35,314 nt of DNA, taken from Deinococcus aquatilis DSM 23025. GTDB taxonomy: Bacteria > Deinococcota > Deinococci > Deinococcales > Deinococcaceae. Each line of letters begins with the position of its first letter. Within the stretch, counting starts at the first letter, position 1. The stretch lies in the NCBI RefSeq assembly GCF_000378445.1, contig NZ_KB899742.1, positions 1 to 35,314 on the forward strand, given 5' to 3'. The notes under the pieces were generated by a model. It saw only the letters and a list, made by a program, of their open reading frames with translations. It searched no databases and was not told where the DNA came from. This document shows, in pieces, positions 25,517 to 32,407 of the stretch. Both the position numbers and the translations under genes were made by a program.

Positions 25517-25816
25517 TTGCTGTTCAGGACTCGGTTCCGCCCCACTCTGCCCCGCGACGCGTGGGGTGAAGCCATCCAGAAGAAGCATGATCGGGCCCAC
25601 ACACGCCATCACCGTGAACGGGTCATTCGTCGCCGTCTCGCGCTGGCGTCCACCTGGGCGGAACCGGAAGAACCCGGCCGCTGGACGCTCTGGGTCTATC
25701 AGTCGCGCGGGTATGCGAGCAAAAACGCCACGCTGTGCAGCTGTGGGCTCTGCCGGGATGAGAAGTACCGCAACCGGCCCCGCGCACGCCAACACCTTCA
25801 GGATGAGGAGCCTTGA
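25517..25816 (+). CDS. small Cys-containing hypothetical protein
   Basis: A 99-codon frame whose second half is convincing: R-R-R-L-A-L-A-S-T-W-A-E-P-E-E then K-N-A-T-L-C-S-C-G-L-C-R-D-E-K-Y-R-N. The C-S-C-x2-C motif after a basic helical part matches a widespread family of short uncharacterised bacterial proteins with a metal-binding knuckle. No ATG lies in frame; TTG 25517 is the only standard start and has no ribosome binding site, so the gene may have lost its true start. It follows hisS by 180 bp with nothing recognisable between. Confidence 0.5.
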   Translation: MLFRTRFRPTLPRDAWGEAIQKKHDRAHTRHHRERVIRRRLALASTWAEPEEPGRWTLWVYQSRGYASKNATLCSCGLCRDEKYRNRPRARQHLQDEEP

Positions 25817-25826
25817 TGTCCTGAAC

Positions 25827-26762
25827 TCAACTGCCGCGCATGTGGTCTTTGAGTCGGTCGTCGGCCCATTTGCCGTAGGTGCGGGCGGTTTGCACATCGC
25901 TATGGCCCAGATGCTCCGCAACGTCTTGCAGTTGAAATCCCGCCCGGACGAGGCGAGTTCCCGCCGTGTGCCGCAAGGCATGGAGGCCCAAGTAAGGCAC
26001 GCCGACTTGCCTGCACAGCGTCCGCAGTCTCCCCCGTGCCGCTTCGGGCGTGCGCCCAATGACGGGCACCTCTGCAGCGTGTGATCCCAGTGCCCGCAAG
26101 TCCGTGATGAGGGAGGCCGACAGCAGCACACGTCTCGTCTTGCCCCCCTTGCCGTTGACTACGGTCAGGGCGCCCCCATCCAGATCCACGTCACCCCACT
26201 TCAAGCCGGTGATTTCGGAAGCTCTGAGCCCAGCAATTCCACCAAGGCGCAATAAGACGCGCATTTCGACTGGAGCTGAATCCAATAGTCTTTGGATGTC
26301 TCCTTCGGGATACGGTTGACGCTTATCCCAAGGTCGCCGTTTGTCTCTTTTCGGCTTGGTATCGGTAAAGGGTGTGTCTTTGGTGGCTCAGTTCCAGCGC
26401 AAGGCGGCGTACAGGGCGCGTGCTCCGGTGAGCAAGACGCCCACAGACGCGGGGGATTTTCCGGCAACCTCCATCGCCCGCACCCAGAGGTCAGTGTCTT
26501 CCGCCTCGGGATGCAAGACCTTGACCGCATTCTCGTGGGCATAGGTCAGCCACATGCGGGCACCCAGCCGATATTTGCGCAAGGTTTCGGGACTGAAGTG
26601 CCCATGGGTGCGCACATGGTGGGCTTCGAGGAGATCCAGCAGAGTGACGGTGTCCCCTTCGGCCACAGCAGCCACCGCTCGGCGCCTTCGTTCTTCAGGG
26701 GCCAAGGCAACGCAAGCGCGAGAAGGGGCCAGCGTTCCCTGCCAGTACAGTTCCAACGTCAC
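25827..26762 (-). pseudogene. tyrosine recombinase with one in-frame TGA
   Basis: From GTG 26762 (overlapping the stop of the preceding gene as GTGA) the frame gives a core-binding domain with H-G-H-F-S-P-E-T-L-R-K-Y, then TGA at 26388-26390. It continues without any frame change into W-D-K-R-Q-P-Y-P-E-G-D-I and the catalytic domain: G-L-R-A-S-E-I (Arg), G-K-G-G-K-T-R-R (Lys), H-A-L-R-H-T (His, Arg), L-G-H-S-D (His) and R-T-Y-G-K-W (Tyr), ending at 25827. Total about 311 codons, the normal size. One nonsense mutation therefore separates otherwise intact halves; readthrough or a sequencing error would restore a complete enzyme. Last gene of the leftward vapBC operon. Confidence 0.85.
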
Positions 26763-27355
26763 GGTTGACTCACCTGATAGAGACGCAAAAACAGCCCGTC
26801 TTGTTCCCGGCTGAACACCTGGCGCACGCGGGCCGATGACTTCAACCCGGTGAGATGCGTTTGAATGCTGGCGACGCTGCTGAGCGCGAAGAGGTCATCG
26901 AGGGTCGTGTCCAGAGGCCCATCAAAGAAGCACTGAAACCCCAAGCGTGGACTGCGAAAATGACGGGCCATTTCTCCTTCTGTGACATAAACGAACAGCC
27001 GAATCCAGGGTGCTGTGGGGTCGTAGGTACTTAAGCGGTAGAGATCCTTGAAGACGGCGCCAACCCGGTTGGTGCGATTGACCGACCCGACGTCCCGCTG
27101 CCGGTCAAACTTGAATTCCGTGACCAGACCGGCCTGACCCTGCAGAGGCGGCACCAACAAGTCGATCTCCTTGCGTCCGTCTAGGCCGGTGTGATGGGAT
27201 TCCAGGTGAACATTGGCATGGTGGACGCCCACCGTCGTGGTCAGGGCATAAAAGAAGGCGTACCTGAGGGCATCTTCTTTATTCAGGCTGTTCCGGAGCC
27301 GCCGTTCCGGGAGGGCTTACCAGAAGGCCTCAAAAAAGACTTGAGATTGCGTCAC
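26759..27355 (-). pseudogene. PD-(D/E)xK nuclease-like gene with an early in-frame TAA
   Basis: A GTG at 27353-27355 overlaps the vapC stop (GTGA) and opens M-T-Q-S-Q-V-F-F-E-A-F-W, then TAA at 27317-27319. The same frame then runs on with A-L-P-E-R-R-L-R-N-S-L-N-K-E-D-A-L to the stop at 26759. The body has K-E-I-D-L-L-V followed by L-V-T-E-F-K-F-D-R, the D...E-x-K arrangement of restriction-like nucleases. Total about 198 codons. If the TAA is real, only a restart at GTG 27232 (157 aa) is left, losing the N-terminal helix before the E-I-D motif. Coupled by overlap to vapC before it and to the recombinase after it, which suggests one functional unit. Function unknown. Confidence 0.65.
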
Positions 27356-27744
27356 CGGATCAGGTGAACCTGAACAGGCAGGTCTGGGATGGCGGCCCAG
27401 CCCTGTTCAGCGGTGAGGACATCGTACCCCAGAGCGTCGGCCGTTCCCAGACAAGCCGCGTCACCGAGGCTCAGTCCATAGGGACTTTTGCGGGCGTAGT
27501 AAAAGGCCGCTCGGGGACGACACTGAGCATCAAAGGCAACTTCAGAAACCAAGGACAACAAGGGATCCAAGGCGGCCTGCACCTGCTGGGGGGTAAAGTC
27601 CCCACGCCCCACCAGTTTGCCTTCCAGTTCGGTGAGGGTCACGCTGCTGACGAAACAGGGGCGACTGGCGATCACCTGCAAACTTTTCTCTCCCCCGTCC
27701 TCACCCAGCAGATAGGCCATCAGGGCACTGACATCGAGGAGCAC
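27352..27744 (-). CDS. vapC: PIN-domain toxin of vapBC pair 2
   Basis: 130 residues from GTG 27744, 3 nt after the antitoxin stop. PIN residues: L-L-D-V-S-A-L-M-A-Y, T-L-T-E-L-E, L-S-L-G-D-A-A-C-L-G and L-T-A-E-Q-G-W, where the last acidic position is E instead of the D of pairs 1 and 3. Ends H-L-I-R. Predicted ribonuclease toxin. Its stop overlaps the next gene's GTG. Confidence 0.87.
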   Translation of the reverse strand: MLLDVSALMAYLLGEDGGEKSLQVIASRPCFVSSVTLTELEGKLVGRGDFTPQQVQAALDPLLSLVSEVAFDAQCRPRAAFYYARKSPYGLSLGDAACLGTADALGYDVLTAEQGWAAIPDLPVQVHLIR

Positions 27745-27747
27745 CGT

Positions 27748-28011
27748 TTACCAGCCCTTCTGTACTGTTTCAGCCTGCCGGTCGGAAAGCAGTTCGGCCG
27801 TCAGGTCAAGTCCTTGCGTTCCTTCCTTATGCAATGAACCGAGGAGAGCCTTAGCCAACAGGGAGCGGCTGGTCAAGCGATACCCTCCAGCCTCTTTGAG
27901 GAGAATCACTTCATCTCCTTCTTTCAGACCCAAATCGGTACGAACATCTGTTGGAACCACCAAGCGTCCCTGTGCCTGTAATTTCAGATGGTAGGAGGGT
28001 AATGCAGTCAT
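27748..28011 (-). CDS. vapB: AbrB-type antitoxin of vapBC pair 2
   Basis: 87 residues from ATG 28011, chosen because it begins the AbrB fold directly (Y-H-L-K-L-Q-A-Q-G-R-L-V-V-P-T-D-V-R) and has an extended -10 box 5 nt upstream. An in-frame ATG 48 nt further upstream would add a tail without family similarity. The C-terminus, L-T-A-E-L-L-S-D-R-Q, is the toxin-binding part. First gene of a leftward four-gene chain: antitoxin, toxin, nuclease-like protein, recombinase. Confidence 0.85.
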   Translation of the reverse strand: MTALPSYHLKLQAQGRLVVPTDVRTDLGLKEGDEVILLKEAGGYRLTSRSLLAKALLGSLHKEGTQGLDLTAELLSDRQAETVQKGW

Positions 28012-28025
28012 GCCTAAGTTTATCA
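28012..28025 (-). promoter_or_regulatory. extended -10 box of the leftward vapBC operon
   Basis: On the minus strand TGA-TAAACT lies 5 nt before ATG 28011, with no ribosome binding site: a leaderless arrangement. Confidence 0.55.
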
Positions 28026-28071
28026 GAAGAGGCATCAACTGAACCCAATCCTCTTTCATCTTCTACCCTTT

Positions 28072-28089
28072 TGGTAACACCAGTTACCA
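28072..28089. promoter_or_regulatory. palindrome between divergent vapBC operons, candidate operator
   Basis: TGGTAAC / ACCA / GTTACCA, perfect 7-bp arms, about 50 bp from each of the two -10 boxes. AbrB-type antitoxins bind palindromes near their promoters, so this is a plausible shared or vapB2-specific operator. Confidence 0.5.
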
Positions 28090-28138
28090 GAAAGAAGAGT
28101 TTAAAATGACAGAAGCAGAAGGTTTATGACAAAATTTT

Positions 28139-28153
28139 TGCTAAGCTGACACT
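28139..28153 (+). promoter_or_regulatory. extended -10 box of vapBC pair 3, leaderless spacing
   Basis: TGC-TAAGCT ends 6 nt before ATG 28154. It matches the box before the vapB at 19952 in sequence and spacing. Confidence 0.6.
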
Positions 28154-28420
28154 ATGACTGCCAAAGCTGCCTACGAAGTGCGTATGAACGCCCAAGGCCG
28201 CGTCGTTGTGCCCGCTCAAGTGCGCGAGCGCCTCAATGTCCCTGACGGTGGCGAATTTGTACTGTATTTAGACGGTGAGCGTATTGTGATGGAGCAGAAA
28301 GGTGAGGCCCGGTCACGCCTCTTTGCACTCGGCGCTCGGCTCGCGCCGCAAGATACGAATCTGACGGACGAGCTCTTGCAAGACCGCCGTGAGGCTGCGC
28401 GCCGTGAAGGGGACGAATGA
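28154..28420 (+). CDS. vapB: AbrB-type antitoxin of vapBC pair 3
   Basis: 88 residues: N-terminal A-Y-E-V-R-M-N-A-Q-G-R-V-V-V-P-A-Q-V-R-E-R-L (AbrB fold) and C-terminal L-T-D-E-L-L-Q-D-R-R-E. Stop overlaps the toxin ATG (ATGA). Divergent from vapBC pair 2. Confidence 0.87.
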   Translation: MTAKAAYEVRMNAQGRVVVPAQVRERLNVPDGGEFVLYLDGERIVMEQKGEARSRLFALGARLAPQDTNLTDELLQDRREAARREGDE

Positions 28421-28797
28421 CTGTTCTGGATGCCAGCGCCGTCATCGCTTGGCTTCGGCAGGAGCCAGGCGCAGATCAAGTCGACGTCGCACTCCAAAAT
28501 GCTGCGGTGATCAGTGCCGTCAACTTCGCTGAAGTGCTCAGCAAAGTCGGCGAGCGGGGTGGTGACGTACGGGCCGCCGCGCGGGATCTGCGTATTGAAG
28601 GTTTACGAGTCGAACCCTATGGGGACGAGGACGCCGTCGTCACCGCTGAGTTGAGAGTACTCACTCAAGCACAGGGACTCAGTCTGGGAGACCGCGCGTG
28701 TCTGGCCCTCGCGCGACGACTCGGACTGCCCGCACTCACTGCAGACCAGCAGTGGGCGAACATCAACGTCGGCGTCAAAGTTCAACTGATCCGCTGA
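28417..28797 (+). CDS. vapC: PIN-domain toxin of vapBC pair 3
   Basis: 126 residues. PIN motifs V-L-D-A-S-A-V-I-A-W-L, N-F-A-E-V-L-S-K-V, L-S-L-G-D-R-A-C-L-A-L and L-T-A-D-Q-Q-W; ends Q-L-I-R. Closely resembles the toxin at 20209 in length and motifs, so the two modules share a recent origin. Predicted ribonuclease held in check by the coupled antitoxin. Confidence 0.88.
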   Translation: MTVLDASAVIAWLRQEPGADQVDVALQNAAVISAVNFAEVLSKVGERGGDVRAAARDLRIEGLRVEPYGDEDAVVTAELRVLTQAQGLSLGDRACLALARRLGLPALTADQQWANINVGVKVQLIR

Positions 28798-29007
28798 CCC
28801 CACAGAACAACTCGAACAAGTGAAGCCTCTTACTTCTAAGCGTGTCGAAACCACAATGGATCGTTCTGGCCAACGCCAGGCGCAGCGACTGACAGTGTGC
28901 CGTAAGAGCCCAGCTCTACCTAACACAGAAGCGCCTTGGGTTGAATCGACAGCGGTTAGAAGAAGCGAACTCATGCTGCTCGCCAAAGCGGCTGGGGACG
29001 GTTTGGT

Positions 29008-29019
29008 TATGCTGCGGGC
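29008..29019 (+). promoter_or_regulatory. -10 box with leaderless spacing before nucS
   Basis: TATGCT ends 6 nt before ATG 29020; no ribosome binding site. Confidence 0.5.
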
Positions 29020-29775
29020 ATGATTCGCGAACAACTGCTGGCCCCGACTGCAGTGGACTTGCGGGCGTTCCTCATGCGGGCTCTTCGGACTCGCGACTGT
29101 CTGATCCAAGTGGGCGGCCTCGCCGAAGTGAGCTATCACGGTCGCGCCGCCAGTACCGCTGAGGTGGGCTCGTACCTAGTGATGATCAAGCGCGATGGCA
29201 GCTTGCAGATTCATGCCCCAAAAGGCGTCAAGCCGATGAATTGGCAGCCGAAGACCGACGAGATCACGGCGGTCTTGGAGGAAAAGCAGTGTGTGCTCTT
29301 AGCCTCGCGCCGAAGTCCGATGGAACTGGTGCGGGTCACATTCTTAGAGGTTCAGATGGCGCAGGCACTGGAGCTCAACGAGGAAGCAGGCTTTTTGCTC
29401 ACCGGCTCGGAAGCGCAGATGCAAGAAACCCTAGCCGCGCACCCAGAGCTGATCGAACCAGGCCTGCGGGTGCTGAACCGCGAGCTGCTGGTGGAATCGG
29501 GCGGTATCGATCTGTACGCGCAGGATGCTCAGGGGCGCTTTGTGGTCGTGGAGTTGAAGCGGGGCCGAGCAACACAGGATGCAGTGTCTCAACTCGGGCG
29601 GTATGTCGCGTCGGTGCAGCGGGTGGTGGGTACGGGCGTGGTGAGGGGAATCTTGGCGGCGCCGTCCATCACGGGGCCAGCGCGTCGGGAGTTGGAGGGG
29701 CGAGGACTGGAGTTTGTAGAAGTGAACGCGCTGCCATTGCTAAAGAAGACCACCACCCAACCCAGCTTGTTCTGA
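29020..29775 (+). CDS. nucS: NucS/EndoMS mismatch endonuclease
   Basis: 251 residues, the usual family length. The N-terminal DNA-binding/dimerisation domain has S-Y-L-V-M-I-K-R-D-G-S-L-Q-I-H near 51-65. The C-terminal RecB-like nuclease has G-G-I-D-L-Y (D164), V-V-V-E-L-K-R-G (E178, K180) and Q-L-G-R-Y-V. NucS cuts both strands at certain mismatches and replaces MutSL-type repair in many actinobacteria and archaea; a Deinococcus homologue is known. The protein ends Q-P-S-L-F, a Q-x2-L-F sliding-clamp binding motif, consistent with recruitment to the replication clamp. Intact, and likely a core gene rather than part of the mobile cargo. The 222 bp between it and vapC carry nothing else recognised. 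Confidence 0.92.
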   Translation: MIREQLLAPTAVDLRAFLMRALRTRDCLIQVGGLAEVSYHGRAASTAEVGSYLVMIKRDGSLQIHAPKGVKPMNWQPKTDEITAVLEEKQCVLLASRRSPMELVRVTFLEVQMAQALELNEEAGFLLTGSEAQMQETLAAHPELIEPGLRVLNRELLVESGGIDLYAQDAQGRFVVVELKRGRATQDAVSQLGRYVASVQRVVGTGVVRGILAAPSITGPARRELEGRGLEFVEVNALPLLKKTTTQPSLF

Positions 29776-30025
29776 GTGAGCAGAGGCAAGCCCCTGCGCC
29801 GCGCTGACAGGTAACGTAACAGGGTGAATCCGGCAGTACTCACCAGCCGAGCCTTGCTGCACCTGCTCCACAGCGGCCCGGCTTGATCCAAATAGTGGCT
29901 TTTTCAGCAGTCCCTGAGGTTTCCGAAGTCCAGTGAGAGGCGACTGAAGGCTGCTTGTCCTTGGTCAGCCACGTTCAATTGACTTGACATCACTCGTGGC
30001 TGCCAGATTTTGCGACCTCGCGAAA

Positions 30026-30463
30026 TCAGCTGGCCTGAAAGTGGGGGAGAGCTCCGAGCATGACGATGGCCAGGGTGACCGGGGGGAAGGTCATCAGGTA
30101 CCAGCGAAGCCAGAGCAACACGGGTGTGACCAGAAGGAGCAACGCTACAATGAGCACCAGCCACTCTCCCCCAGCGATTCCACTGATCCCGTCTATTCGC
30201 TCCATCAGGCCAAGCGTGATGACGAAAATCCAAAAAAGGAGTGGCATCGCCACAGCGACAGCCATCCAGGTCGCCGCGTTCATCAGCGCCTGCGCAAGGC
30301 TGCGTTTGAGGATCCAGGTGGCGAGCGCGCTGAACACCACGAGTGTGGCGAGGGTGAGGAGAAACTCATGTTTGGCTGTGGGAACGAGCAAGACGCTCAC
30401 GGCTGGAAAGAGCAGCCAACTGCCTACGACCCAGCAGCGGGGTGTGGGAGGCGTGAGCGTCAT
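30026..30463 (-). CDS. small integral membrane protein, unknown function
   Basis: 145 residues from ATG 30463, preferred over an upstream ATG (30562) because a -10-like box sits 6 nt before it and the hydrophobic core begins soon after. About four transmembrane segments are visible: W-V-V-G-S-W-L-L-F-P-A-V-S-V-L-L, L-L-T-L-A-T-L-V-V-F-S-A-L, A-V-A-M-P-L-L-F-W-I-F-V-I, and L-V-L-I-V-A-L-L-L-L-V-T-P-V-L-L-W-L. No family recognised. The 250 bp between nucS and its stop contain no gene. Confidence 0.65.
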   Translation of the reverse strand: MTLTPPTPRCWVVGSWLLFPAVSVLLVPTAKHEFLLTLATLVVFSALATWILKRSLAQALMNAATWMAVAVAMPLLFWIFVITLGLMERIDGISGIAGGEWLVLIVALLLLVTPVLLWLRWYLMTFPPVTLAIVMLGALPHFQAS

Positions 30464-30475
30464 AGGGGTACCGTA
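30464..30475 (-). promoter_or_regulatory. -10 box with leaderless spacing before the membrane protein gene
   Basis: On the minus strand TACGGT lies 6 nt before ATG 30463, matching the TANNNT-N6-start pattern seen elsewhere in the window. Confidence 0.4.
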
Positions 30476-30635
30476 CGCGCTCTGGCAACTGCAGATGTCC
30501 TGTTTGAGGCCAGCAAGCGGTACGGGGGATGCAACGCCTGTGAAGAGGAGGCAATGGTTCACTGACTGTCCTGCGTGGGAGAGGACGCAACGTCCTGGCA
30601 GGCCGATGAGCTAAGTGCAGAAGGGAAAACTCTGA

Positions 30636-30860
30636 TTAGAGCAAGTCTCTCAGGGGCACGCCGACGCCAGCGGCGAGGAGGTGCATGTTGTCGACGCCGA
30701 TGTTGCGTCGGCCGACTTCGACTTGGGCGATGTATGACCAGGTGATGCCGCTGGCGGCGGCGAGGTCTTCGAGGGTCATGTCGTGGTTGTGGCGTTCTTC
30801 TCGGAGGCGTCGTCCGAAGGTGAGTCTGGATTCGGTCGGTGGATTGTTTGTTTTAGCCAT
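30636..30860 (-). CDS. Xre-family helix-turn-helix regulator
   Basis: 74 residues, almost entirely one HTH_3 domain: F-G-R-R-L-R-E-E-R, M-T-L-E-D-L-A-A-A-S-G-I-T-W-S-Y-I-A-Q-V-E-V-G-R-R-N. A stand-alone small Xre repressor or antitoxin-like regulator; no partner toxin is adjacent. The IS701-like element starts 86 bp upstream of its start codon and may have displaced its original promoter. Confidence 0.85.
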   Translation of the reverse strand: MAKTNNPPTESRLTFGRRLREERHNHDMTLEDLAAASGITWSYIAQVEVGRRNIGVDNMHLLAAGVGVPLRDLL

Positions 30861-30941
30861 GCTTTAGCCTGGGCGGCAGCGCAGTGAGCGACCATGCAGT
30901 TAAAGCCATAACAATTAAAGACATAATCAATTGAATCAGTT

Positions 30942-30945
30942 CTAA
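30942..30945. repeat. target duplication left of the IS701-like element
   Basis: CTAA, repeated after the right end at 32385-32388; it fits a YTAR-type target. Confidence 0.6.
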
Positions 30946-30960
30946 GCTGGACTTTGGCCA

Positions 30961-30996
30961 TTGACAGGGGGAGCAGCCTGCTGCTCCCCCTGTCAA
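30961..30996. repeat. perfect hairpin, 16-bp arms, 4-nt loop, ahead of transposase start
   Basis: The left arm TTGACAGGGGGAGCAG, loop CCTG and a perfectly complementary right arm end 8 nt before ATG 31005, overlapping the inner edge of the left inverted repeat. In RNA it would bury any ribosome-binding sequence and could stop readthrough expression of the transposase. Confidence 0.9.
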
Positions 30997-31004
30997 ACTT
31001 GAGC

Positions 31005-32360
31005 ATGACACTGCTTCCGAAGTGGTTCACCGGGGTCTTGGAAGGATTCGCTCCAGTGTTTTCGGCACGCATTTGGCCGCAGGTGCAACTCCTCGTCGTC
31101 GGGGCGCTGCTCTCTCCTGGAAAACGGACGGTGACCGCGGCGTTGCGGGTGCTCGGCTTGGCAGACGATCCGAGGTTCGGGACGTTTCACCGCCTTTTGA
31201 ATCGGGCGCGCTGGTCCAGTCTCCAAGCCAGTCGCGTGCTGCTCGGTCTGCTGTTGATGGCCTTGGTGCCCTCAGGGCCGCTCATCCTCGGTCTGGACGA
31301 CACCATAGAACGACGCACTGGAGCCAAGATCAGTGCCAAGGGCATTTACCGGGATCCAGTACGGTCCAGCCACGGGCATTTCGTCAAAGCCAGCGGGCTC
31401 CGCTGGCTGAGCTTGATGCTGCTAACCCCCATTCCCTGGGCCCAACGCGTCTGGGCGCTGCCATTCCTGACGGCACTGGTGCCGTCACAGCGGTACCACG
31501 AAGAACGCGGTCACCGGCACAAAACGCTGATCGACTGGGCTCGGCAGATGCTGCGCGTGGTGCAGCGCTGGTGTCCTGGACGGCCGCTGATCGTCGTGGC
31601 AGACAGCGCGTACGCCAGCATTGCTTGGCTCCATGACCTCCAGCAAGGCCAGCCGATCACGGTCATCACCCGTCTTCGCCTGGATGCCGCCCTCTACGAC
31701 CCCGCACCAGAACGCAGGGCCGGCCAGATGGGCCGGCCCCGGCTGAAAGGCAACCGCCTCCCGACCCTAGCCTCCCTGCTTCAAGATCCAGAGACGCGCT
31801 GGGAGCGCGTTCAGGTGGGCTGCTGGTATGGGGAGACCCACCGCGAAGTCGAGATCGTTTCTCAAACCGCGGTTTGGTATCACACCGGCCTCCCACCCCT
31901 TCCGGTGCGCTGGGTGCTGATCCGTGATCCCAAAGGGAGATTCTCCACTCAGGCGCTGCTGTGTACGGATCTCTTGCAGATCCCCCTCCAGATCTTGGAG
32001 TACTTTGTGCAGCGTTGGCAGCTCGAGGTTACCTTTGAAGAAGTCCGGGCTCATCTGGGTGTGGAAACGCAGCGCCAGTGGAGTGACCTCGCCATTGTGA
32101 GAACAACCCCAGCGTTGCTGGGGCTGTTCTCCCTGGTGACACTCATGGCCCACGAACGCTGGCAAAGCCATGAACCTTGGGTTCGTCATGCCGCTTGGTA
32201 CAACAAGACCCTGCCCACCTTCGTCGACGCGCTCGCCGAGGTTCGGCGAGCCTTGTGGAGGATTCCGACTTTTCGCACATCTGCACCAGGACGCGAAATG
32301 GTTCAAGTCCCACTTGAGTTCATCGAGCGCCTCACAGACGCGCTCTGCTATGCCGCCTGA
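31005..32360 (+). CDS. IS701/IS4-like DDE transposase (intact)
   Basis: 451 residues from ATG 31005; an in-frame start at 30954 would translate the hairpin and is unlikely. Motifs: L-I-L-G-L-D-D-T-I-E-R-R (first D), G-I-Y-R-D-P-V-R-S-S-H, V-V-A-D-S-A-Y-A-S (second D), Y-F-V-Q-R-W-Q-L-E-V-T-F-E-E-V-R-A-H-L-G (E). These match the DDE_5 group used by IS701-like elements; a broader IS4 label is the alternative. Complete frame with both IS ends present, so probably active. A 12-of-13-bp hairpin (32101-32129) lies in its 3' part. Confidence 0.85.
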   Translation: MTLLPKWFTGVLEGFAPVFSARIWPQVQLLVVGALLSPGKRTVTAALRVLGLADDPRFGTFHRLLNRARWSSLQASRVLLGLLLMALVPSGPLILGLDDTIERRTGAKISAKGIYRDPVRSSHGHFVKASGLRWLSLMLLTPIPWAQRVWALPFLTALVPSQRYHEERGHRHKTLIDWARQMLRVVQRWCPGRPLIVVADSAYASIAWLHDLQQGQPITVITRLRLDAALYDPAPERRAGQMGRPRLKGNRLPTLASLLQDPETRWERVQVGCWYGETHREVEIVSQTAVWYHTGLPPLPVRWVLIRDPKGRFSTQALLCTDLLQIPLQILEYFVQRWQLEVTFEEVRAHLGVETQRQWSDLAIVRTTPALLGLFSLVTLMAHERWQSHEPWVRHAAWYNKTLPTFVDALAEVRRALWRIPTFRTSAPGREMVQVPLEFIERLTDALCYAA

Positions 32361-32367
32361 TGCTCCT

Positions 32368-32384
32368 CAATGGCCAAAGTCGAG
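32368..32384 (-). repeat. right terminal inverted repeat of the IS701-like element
   Basis: CAATGGCCAAAGTCGAG is complementary to 30947-30963 with one mismatch. Confidence 0.85.
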
Positions 32385-32407
32385 CTAAGAGCCTATCCGG
32401 AAGATTT

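Larger units (their letters stand above)
30946..32384 (+). mobile_element. IS701/IS4-like insertion sequence with readable ends
   Basis: Terminal inverted repeats are CTGGACTTTGGCCATTG (30947-30963) and its reverse complement with one mismatch (32368-32384). CTAA flanks both sides. It contains one intact transposase gene and a strong hairpin just inside the left end. A second IS lies directly against its right flank. Confidence 0.85.

Noticed and set aside
25566..26084. 172-codon forward frame after hisS
   Set aside because: It is antisense to the recombinase and out of frame with the better-supported Cys-motif ORF.
28603..29139. 178-codon reverse frame over vapC and the nucS start
   Set aside because: Antisense to two well-supported genes with no family signal.
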